From Erythrobacter sp. (GTDB lineage Bacteria > Pseudomonadota > Alphaproteobacteria > Sphingomonadales > Sphingomonadaceae): a stretch of DNA of 7,920 bases. Shown here piece after piece: positions 1-4,554 of this stretch; position 1 is the stretch's first letter, and each line of letters begins with the position of its first letter. The DNA lies in contig JABSPI010000236.1 in assembly GCA_013214365.1 (NCBI GenBank), positions 1-7,920 on the forward strand. The letters run 5' to 3'. A program made the translations under genes and the position numbers. Below the pieces are notes generated by a model. It saw only the letters and a program-made list of their open reading frames with translations, did not search any database and had not been told where the DNA came from.

Positions 1-272
1 CCATAATGGCGTTCGTTCAGGCGCCAATCTTTGGTCACCGGCAACCACAATCTGCCCATTTCCTCTAATGCGAGGTTGAGCGTTTTGATCGCCCGGGTTT
101 GCAACGAGGTGAAGCAGGCGCTTGGCATGACCTGCTTGTCCTTCATAAGCGTGCCTGCCGCCTTGGCTTCGGCAACGCCCTGATCGGTGAGGTCAACATC
201 CCACCATCCGGTGAAGCGGTTTTCGAGGTTCCACTGGCTTTGGCCATGGCGAACAAGAATCAATTTGGGCAT
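1..272 (-). CDS. gpmA: 2,3-bisphosphoglycerate-dependent phosphoglycerate mutase, N-terminal part (cut by window edge)
   Basis: Interconverts 3- and 2-phosphoglycerate in cytosolic glycolysis and gluconeogenesis. The 90 complete codons visible carry the phosphohistidine motif RHG at residues 8-10 (His9 is the phosphorylated residue), the following QSQWN and [12 protein letters not shown] segments typical of the cofactor-dependent mutases, the conserved TRAIKTL stretch around Arg60, and LNERHYG, in which Glu87 is the expected general acid. The family is usually about 230-250 residues, so roughly 140 or more residues lie beyond position 1. The ATG at 272-270 is chosen because GGAG (281-278) stands five bases upstream and the protein starts directly with the beta-strand before RHG. 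It lies 63 nt downstream of the small gene at 336-485 and may be read through from it. The family assignment is firm. Confidence 0.95.
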   Translation of the reverse strand, partial: MPKLILVRHGQSQWNLENRFTGWWDVDLTDQGVAEAKAAGTLMKDKQVMPSACFTSLQTRAIKTLNLALEEMGRLWLPVTKDWRLNERHY

Positions 273-335
273 TTTCTCTCCGGTCTTCCGGGTGGCTCTT
301 CCAGCGGGCGGAGCCTTAATGATCTGACACGCGCG

Positions 336-485
336 TTAGCTGTCGTCTTTGTCCTTGGGAAGGGCATTGTCGAGCGATTCGGCTTTCATTTCGCGCCCCT
401 GCGCCTTTCTGCGGCGCAGATTTTCGCGCAGCTTTGCCGCCAGACGCTCCTCGCGCGACATTTTGTTGCTTGCATCTTCATTCAT
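336..485 (-). CDS. Small basic, charged protein of unknown function (49 aa)
   Basis: Encodes a 49-residue protein with no cysteine, no signal peptide and no membrane segment. Residues 8-36 are very rich in Arg, Lys and Glu (REERLAAKLRENLRRRK) and look like one long amphipathic helix; the tail is acidic and lysine-rich (ending PKDKDDS). I recall similar short proteins with this REERLAAKLRENLRRRKAQ core as conserved hypotheticals in sphingomonads, but cannot name a family. The start at 485 is preferred over an upstream in-frame ATG near 521 because AAGGGA lies six bases before it and the 12 extra residues look unlike protein. It stands 63 nt upstream of gpmA on the same strand and is divergent from the tRNA gene. 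The composition would suit nucleic-acid or ribosome binding, but that is a guess. Confidence 0.7.
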   Translation of the reverse strand: MNEDASNKMSREERLAAKLRENLRRRKAQGREMKAESLDNALPKDKDDS

Positions 486-490
486 GTGAA

Positions 491-497
491 ATCCCTT
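491..497 (-). promoter_or_regulatory. Ribosome binding site of the 49-aa protein
   Basis: On the minus strand AAGGGA is followed by six bases and then the ATG at 485. It decides the start, as no comparable site precedes the in-frame ATG codons 12 residues further upstream. Confidence 0.55.
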
Positions 498-528
498 GCC
501 GCTATCTGCTGTCCTCATCAAGCCCCGC

Positions 529-556
529 TTGACATTATGCGCCTACGCGACAATAG
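529..556 (+). promoter_or_regulatory. Probable promoter of tRNA-Thr
   Basis: A perfect TTGACA -35 box (529-534) is followed after 16-17 bases by CAATAGG (551-557), a poor match to the -10 consensus. A very GC-rich stretch then leads to the tRNA 5' end at 591, giving a leader of about 27 nt. A consensus -35 with a GC-rich discriminator is typical of stable-RNA promoters under stringent control. The weak -10 box is the main doubt. Confidence 0.5.
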
Positions 557-590
557 GGCGCGCCTGCCCTCTAAACGGGGCCCTTGGTTA

Positions 591-665
591 GCTGCTGTAG
601 CTCAGTGGTAGAGCGCACCCTTGGTAAGGGTGAGGCCGAGAGTTCAATTCTCTCCAGCAGCACCA
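591..665 (+). tRNA. tRNA-Thr (anticodon GGT), CCA encoded
   Basis: A complete cloverleaf can be drawn. The acceptor stem GCTGCTG (591-597) pairs perfectly with CAGCAGC (655-661), followed by discriminator A and an encoded CCA (663-665). The D arm is GCTC/GAGC (600-603 with 611-614). The anticodon stem CACCC/GGGTG encloses the loop TTGGTAA, with anticodon GGT at 623-625 reading the Thr codon ACC. The T arm GAGAG/CTCTC encloses TTCAATT. A T7 tract follows two bases after the CCA. No integrase or duplicated tRNA 3' end is visible nearby, so nothing suggests use as an attachment site. Confidence 0.97.
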
Positions 666-676
666 TCTTTTTTTCC
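650..676 (+). terminator. Possible terminator after tRNA-Thr
   Basis: Seven consecutive T residues (668-674) start two bases after the encoded CCA. No separate hairpin lies between, so termination would have to rely on the tRNA T-arm and acceptor structure as the stem. The T-run is seen directly; the terminator role is inferred. Confidence 0.35.
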
Positions 677-904
677 AGCGAATTGGCTTTTTTCCTACCG
701 ATTTGGCGATGTCATCGGCCCGAATCGTGGTTGGCATCTTGCGGTACTGCGCCGCGAGCAAGTCTTTGCCCCCGCTATTGCGCGTACATAGCCGCTCAAA
801 TATTCCCAGATCATTGCAAAAGCCCCCCCACTTTTGACGAGTGCGTTGAGGGCTTTGCCTCCGCTATCTCTGGCAAATCACAGATACAAGATGGAGAGGC
901 GGCA

Positions 905-1669
905 ATGGATCTTGGACTTAAAGGCAAGAAAGTCATCATGAATGGCGGTGCGCATGGGCTGGGCCTTGCATCGCTCAAATTGTTTGCAGCCGAGGGGGCC
1001 GATGTCGCCTTTTTCAGCCGCAAGGAAGACAAGATCGAAGCCGCCAAAGCGGAAATAGACGCCGCTGGCCCAGGCAAAGTGTTCGCCGAAGTGTTCGATA
1101 TGGCCACTGGCGGCGATGCGTATAAAGCGTGGCTCGAAAAAGCCGCTGGCGAGCTGGGCGGCTGCGACATCTTCATCCACACCGCATCCACTTCGGGCAC
1201 TGGCGGCACGGGCGATTGGCAGAGCACGCTCGACATGGACATTATGGGCGCGGTGAACGGGGTTGAGGCTTTGACCCCGCATCTGGCCGAATCAAGCAGC
1301 GGCTCAATCGTCTTTATGAGCTCAACCGCGGCGCTTGAAACCTTCATCGCTCCGCAGGCTTTCAACGCAATGAAAGCGGCGCTGATCACCTATGGATCGC
1401 AATTGTCGCAGGCGCTGGCCCCCCAAGGCATTCGCGTCAACAGCGTCTCGCCCGGGGCTATCTATTATCCCGGCGGCAATTGGGAGGTCATCGAAGGTGC
1501 GATGCCCGAATTGTTCCAGGGGACATTGGCCAAAATGCCGATGGGGCGGTTCGGCAATGACCAAGAGGTCGCCAATGCGATTGTCTTCGTTGCGAGCCCG
1601 GCTGTGCCATACATGACCGGATCAAACATTGTGGTCGATGGCGGCTTTACCCAGCGCGTCCAATTCTAA
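905..1669 (+). CDS. SDR-family protein with Phe in place of the catalytic Tyr (254 aa)
   Basis: Rossmann-fold short-chain dehydrogenase/reductase, cytosolic, normal SDR length. The N-terminal dinucleotide-binding glycine motif is GGAHGLG (residues 14-20). The catalytic serine is at 140 (FMSSTAAL) and the lysine at 157, but the YxxxK motif reads F-N-A-M-K, so position 153 is Phe (codon TTC at 1361-1363). The usual NNAG turn is replaced by IHTAST, and the structural Asn appears to be Asp112. The C-terminal half (SPGAIYYPGGNW, GRFGNDQEVANAIVF, VVDGG near the end) is well conserved. I recall SDRs starting MDLGLKGK with this tail as a recognisable family that normally keeps the Tyr. The start at 905 has GGAG (893-896) eight bases upstream; the open frame extending back over the tRNA is not protein-like. 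It is the first gene of the E1 operon, 54 nt before E1 alpha. Substrate unknown; redox activity is doubtful without the Tyr. Confidence 0.88.
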   Translation: MDLGLKGKKVIMNGGAHGLGLASLKLFAAEGADVAFFSRKEDKIEAAKAEIDAAGPGKVFAEVFDMATGGDAYKAWLEKAAGELGGCDIFIHTASTSGTGGTGDWQSTLDMDIMGAVNGVEALTPHLAESSSGSIVFMSSTAALETFIAPQAFNAMKAALITYGSQLSQALAPQGIRVNSVSPGAIYYPGGNWEVIEGAMPELFQGTLAKMPMGRFGNDQEVANAIVFVASPAVPYMTGSNIVVDGGFTQRVQF

Positions 1670-1723
1670 GTCGCACGCACCGGCAAACACACGCACATTT
1701 CCCAGCAGAAAGGGGCCTATCTG

Positions 1724-2704
1724 ATGGCTGACATCGCCGAACCGATCGACCGCGACAAATTGCTCGATATCTACACCCGCACCATGAAGGTGAACCGGAC
1801 CGACGAAAAGTTCCGCGAATTGCTGATGCAGGGCAAGGTCGCGGTCATGTATTATTGCGTGCGCGGTCAGGAACTGGTCTCCGCCGCAGCAATGGCGGCC
1901 TTGCAAGATGATGATTACGTCGTGTGCACCTATCGCGGCCAGGGCGAGCAAACCGCCAAGGGCATCCCGATCGAGAAATGGTGGGGCGAATGCCTGGGCA
2001 AGGCGACCGGCACCTGCAAGGGCAAAGGTGGCACAATGCATATCACCGATCCGGACACCGGCATCATGGTGACCACCGGAGTGGTGGGCAGCGGCATTCC
2101 CATCGCCAACGGGCTTGCCATGGCCAGCCAGAATAAGGGCGATGGCCGCGTGACTTTGGTGAGCTTTGGCGATGGCGCCGCCAATATTGGCGGCTTTCAC
2201 GAAGCGATGAATATGGCGCAATTGTACAAATTGCCGGTCATCTTCCTGTGCCAGAACAACCGTTATGGCGAGCACACCGCCTTTGCCGACCACACCGACA
2301 GCACCAGCATAGCAGCGCGCGCCGATGGCTATGGGATGAAAGGCGTGCGGGTCGATGGCAATGATGTAAACGCCATCTATCCCGCTATGGCCGACGCGGT
2401 CGAACATGCGCGCAGCGGCAAAGGGCCGGTTCTGGTTGAGGCGATGTGTTACCGCATGATGGGCCATTTCTTCGGCTCTGATTTTTCTTACATGCCCCAA
2501 GAGCATCTGGCTGAAATGGCAGCCGAGGACCCGCTGCCCAAATTGCGCAAGGTCATGCTCGAGCGGCAGTTTACCGAAGAAGAGCTCGATGCGATTGTTG
2601 CCACGATCGACGCCGAAATCGACGCCGCGGTTCAGCATGCGCTTGATGCGCCGCTGCCAGACACGGACGAAATCTACAAAGACGTGCTGGAGGAGACCGC
2701 ATAA
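1724..2704 (+). CDS. Thiamine-diphosphate-dependent dehydrogenase E1, alpha subunit (acetoin/2-oxoacid type, 326 aa)
   Basis: Alpha subunit of a heterotetrameric E1. With the beta subunit it binds thiamine diphosphate, cleaves or decarboxylates a 2-oxoacid or acyloin, and passes the acyl group to a lipoyl domain. The thiamine diphosphate motif is intact: GDG at 149-151, exactly 26 residues, then NN at 178-179. VVGSGIPIANGLAMA (121-135) and the active-site loop YRMMGHFFGSD (243-253, His248) fit the family and resemble AcoA-type proteins more than PDH, where GHSMSDP is usual. The length is normal. Oddity: the stretch usually reading YRGHGH in acetoin-type subunits is YRGQGE (70-75). The start has AAAGGGG eight bases before the ATG. 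The stop overlaps the beta start by one base (TAATG). The class is certain; acetoin, pyruvate or another substrate cannot be decided, so no symbol is given. Confidence 0.93.
   Translation: MADIAEPIDRDKLLDIYTRTMKVNRTDEKFRELLMQGKVAVMYYCVRGQELVSAAAMAALQDDDYVVCTYRGQGEQTAKGIPIEKWWGECLGKATGTCKGKGGTMHITDPDTGIMVTTGVVGSGIPIANGLAMASQNKGDGRVTLVSFGDGAANIGGFHEAMNMAQLYKLPVIFLCQNNRYGEHTAFADHTDSTSIAARADGYGMKGVRVDGNDVNAIYPAMADAVEHARSGKGPVLVEAMCYRMMGHFFGSDFSYMPQEHLAEMAAEDPLPKLRKVMLERQFTEEELDAIVATIDAEIDAAVQHALDAPLPDTDEIYKDVLEETA
2689..2695 (+). promoter_or_regulatory. Strong ribosome binding site for E1 beta inside the E1 alpha gene
   Basis: GGAGGAG lies eight bases before the ATG at 2704, within the last codons of E1 alpha. 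The alpha stop and beta start share one base (TAATG). This arrangement favours translational coupling and equal amounts of the two subunits. Confidence 0.75.
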
Positions 2705-3690
2705 TGGCTGAGATCACCATGACAGAGGCTCTCAACAAAGCCATCGACGAAGCTATGGCGGAAGATGACGGGGTGTTTTGCCTCGGCGAAGATGTCTCCG
2801 CCAAACAGGGCGGCGGGGTGTTCAAGGTCACCTCGGGCCTGACGGAAAAATATGGCGAACACCGCATTCGCGCAACGCCGATCTCGGAAACCGCGATTAT
2901 CGGTGCAGCGGTCGGGGCCGCGCTTGCCGGGCAACGTCCGATCGCGGAGATCATGCTGATGAACTTTGTCGGCGTGTGCATGGACCAGATCGTCAACCAT
3001 GCGGCCAAATTGCGGTTTATGAGTGGCGGGCAAACCCCCTGTCCGATTGTCATCCGCACCACGACCGGGGTTGGCGTGGGCTTTGGCGGGCAGCATTCCG
3101 ATATGCTCGAGGCGTGGTTCGCCCATGTCGCGGGCATGCATGTCGTCACCCCCTCTAATGCCGCCGATGCGCGCGGGCTAATGCGCGCGGCGATTGATGC
3201 CAATGACCCGGTGGTCTTCATCGAAAACATCCTGTGCTACGGCCTCACCAGCGAGGATCCGGGGCCCGGTTACCGCGTGCCTTTGGGCAAAGCGGCGGTG
3301 CCCAAGCAAGGCAATGATATCTCGCTCATCACCTATGGCCGAACCGTGCTCGACGCGCTCGAAGTGGCGGGTGAACTTGAAAAGGAAGGGATCAGCGTCG
3401 AGGTCGTCGATCTGCGCACGATCGCACCTTATGATGAGGAGACCGTGCTTGCCTCTGTCGCCAAGACCGGGCGCGCATTGACCCTGCACGAAGCGGTGCG
3501 TCCGTTTGGCACCGGGGCAGAAATCGCCGCCACGATCCAGGAGAAATGCTGGGACAGTTTGAAAGGCCCGGTGCGCCGGATCGGGGGCACATTTTCCGCC
3601 GTCCCCTTTGCCACCCATCTCGAGCAGGCCTGGATCCCGACCAAGCAGGAAATCGTCGACCAGATCAAAGCCAGCATGGGCAAGATGTGA
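2704..3690 (+). CDS. Thiamine-diphosphate-dependent dehydrogenase E1, beta subunit (328 aa)
   Basis: Beta partner of the preceding E1 alpha; together they form the alpha2beta2 E1. The N-terminal pyrimidine-binding domain contains GEDV (28-31), the thiamine-contacting Glu62 in PISETAI, and the AEIMLMNF segment (80-87). FGGQHSD (126-132) carries the conserved active-site His130 of this family. The C-terminal transketolase-like domain has the expected ISLITYG, VEVVDLRTIAPYD and HEAVRPFGTGAEIAA segments. Length and domain order are normal and no key residue appears missing. GAGGG over the stop of this gene provides the ribosome site for the lipoyl protein 12 nt downstream. As with alpha, the class is certain and the substrate is not. 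In known acetoin and PDH operons the next gene is a full E2, which here is replaced by a lipoyl domain only. Confidence 0.94.
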   Translation: MAEITMTEALNKAIDEAMAEDDGVFCLGEDVSAKQGGGVFKVTSGLTEKYGEHRIRATPISETAIIGAAVGAALAGQRPIAEIMLMNFVGVCMDQIVNHAAKLRFMSGGQTPCPIVIRTTTGVGVGFGGQHSDMLEAWFAHVAGMHVVTPSNAADARGLMRAAIDANDPVVFIENILCYGLTSEDPGPGYRVPLGKAAVPKQGNDISLITYGRTVLDALEVAGELEKEGISVEVVDLRTIAPYDEETVLASVAKTGRALTLHEAVRPFGTGAEIAATIQEKCWDSLKGPVRRIGGTFSAVPFATHLEQAWIPTKQEIVDQIKASMGKM

Positions 3691-3702
3691 GGGTGCGCGA
3701 AT

Positions 3703-3933
3703 ATGGCTGAGGAAATCCGCATCCCCAAGCTGGGCATGAGCGCGACCGAGGTGACCTTGTCGGAATGGATGTTCGGCGATGGCGAACAGGTCGAAAAAGG
3801 CGACATCATCTATATGGCCGAAACCGACAAAACCACGGTCGAGATCGAGGCTCAGGCGACCGGCACAATCCGTCCGACCGGCGAAGAGGGGGTTAAATAC
3901 AAGGTCGGCGCGGTTATCGGAACGATCGAATGA
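3703..3933 (+). CDS. Stand-alone lipoyl (biotinyl-lipoyl) domain protein (76 aa)
   Basis: The protein is a single lipoyl domain and nothing else. IPKLGMS (7-13), GDGEQVEKGDIIY (25-37) and ETDKTTVEIEA (40-50) are hallmarks, with Lys43 in the DK turn the expected site of lipoylation; the closing G-x-I-G-T-I strand completes the flattened beta-barrel at residue 75. A dihydrolipoamide acyltransferase E2 would continue through a linker, a peripheral-subunit-binding domain and a catalytic core of about 230 residues; here the frame stops cleanly at TGA 3931-3933 and the next gene is unrelated, so this is not a frameshifted E2. GAGGG (3689-3693) provides the start signal. It most likely accepts the acyl group from the adjacent E1. 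DK with flanking Thr and Val favours lipoate; biotin sites usually read AMKM. Confidence 0.9.
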   Translation: MAEEIRIPKLGMSATEVTLSEWMFGDGEQVEKGDIIYMAETDKTTVEIEAQATGTIRPTGEEGVKYKVGAVIGTIE

Positions 3934-3943
3934 GGCGCCGGCT

Positions 3944-4330
3944 ATGACCAGCCCGCGCGAGGCGCTTGGCGCGGTCTATGCCGCCGCAGGCGCGCGCGAT
4001 TGGGACGCGGTGGAGCGGTTGATCCACCCCGATTTTGTCCTCTACGAGGCGCCATGCCTGCCCTTTGGCGGGCAATGGCGGGGCAAGAATGCGCTCAAAG
4101 CCTGCGCCGAGGCGATGTATGGCACTTGGGCCAAGGCCGAGGTTGAAATCCACGACATCACCGGGGGCGACACATATGGCGTGGTGGTCTTGACCCTCAC
4201 CATGACTTCCAAACGCACCGGGGAAACCTTTGCCCAGAGCGTCAATGAAATGGGCCGGTTCGAAGATGGCCTGCTTAAAGAATTGCGGATCCATTATTTC
4301 GACCCCGCCGAGGTTGCCGCCAAAGCTTGA
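3944..4330 (+). CDS. NTF2-like / SnoaL-like protein (128 aa)
   Basis: Small alpha+beta cone protein of the NTF2/SnoaL superfamily, which includes ketosteroid isomerase, polyketide cyclases and epoxide hydrolases as well as non-enzymatic members. Visible hallmarks are an N-terminal helix (REALGAVYAAAGARDWDAVE), HPDFVLYEAPCLPFGGQWRG (28-47) with the LP-[FY]-GG-x-[WY]-x-G turn, and alternating strands VVVLTLTMTS and SVNEMGRFEDG. The length is normal for a single domain and no signal peptide is present. The ATG at 3944 is chosen because GAGG (3932-3935), overlapping the lipoyl gene stop, lies eight bases upstream; starts further 5' would overlap the lipoyl gene. It is the last gene of the operon, followed by convergent sequence. 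A role in isomerising or hydrating the E1 substrate is plausible but unproven. Confidence 0.82.
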   Translation: MTSPREALGAVYAAAGARDWDAVERLIHPDFVLYEAPCLPFGGQWRGKNALKACAEAMYGTWAKAEVEIHDITGGDTYGVVVLTLTMTSKRTGETFAQSVNEMGRFEDGLLKELRIHYFDPAEVAAKA

Positions 4331-4344
4331 GCCTGTTTTTGGGC

Positions 4345-4389
4345 CGCAAGTTGATGAAACACATCCAGCGCGCGCGCTCTCAACTTGCG
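4345..4389. repeat. Perfect 10-bp inverted repeat enclosing a 12-bp GC palindrome
   Basis: CGCAAGTTGA (4345-4354) is the exact reverse complement of TCAACTTGCG (4380-4389). Between the arms AGCGCGCGCGCT (4367-4378) is itself a perfect palindrome. It begins 15 nt after the stop of the NTF2-like gene, so it could end that transcript or stabilise its 3' end. No T-run follows the structure on either strand, so a classical intrinsic terminator is not supported. Confidence 0.55.
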
Positions 4390-4511
4390 CCATCGCGCGC
4401 ACGCATGAAGGGGGCGGAGCGAAGCTAGCACCGCGCGGCGATGTAGGAAAATGGCCGCCATCCACGGCCCAATTCCTGCCGGCAATGCCGAGCGTCACAG
4501 GCCCGCCCAAA

Positions 4512-4543
4512 CGGGGCCCGCGCACATGCGCATCCGGCCCCCG
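4512..4543 (-). terminator. Possible GC-rich hairpin downstream of the S9 peptidase
   Basis: GGGGCC (4513-4518) pairs with GGCCCC (4536-4541), and inside it GCGC (4520-4523) pairs with GCGC (4528-4531) around ACAT. The structure lies about 12 nt beyond the stop of the minus-strand peptidase gene, in the convergent gap. Only a TTT follows on the minus strand, so factor-independent termination is uncertain. The pairing is visible; the role is inferred. Confidence 0.35.
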
Positions 4544-4554
4544 TGCAATGCGGC

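Noticed and set aside
591..680. tRNA-Thr as an integration site of a mobile element
   Set aside because: No integrase gene and no repeat of the tRNA 3' end were seen in the window.
834..870. TTGACG at 834-839 as the -35 box of the SDR-E1 operon
   Set aside because: No acceptable -10 box lies 16-18 bases downstream; the nearest, GCTATC, is 23 bases away. The operon promoter in 666-904 remains unidentified.
584..904. N-terminal extension of the first SDR back through the tRNA gene
   Set aside because: The frame happens to be open, but it would overlap the tRNA, its translation is not protein-like, and the ATG at 905 has a good ribosome site and the standard SDR N-terminus.
1622..2638. Minus-strand open frame of 338 codons opposite E1 alpha
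   Set aside because: It overlaps an unmistakable E1 alpha gene and its His/Ala/Gly-rich translation resembles an antisense shadow.
3703..3933. Lipoyl protein as a frameshifted or truncated E2
   Set aside because: The domain is complete, ends in its last strand at a clean stop, and the next gene starts 10 nt later with an unrelated fold; no remnant of an E2 core is visible in any frame.
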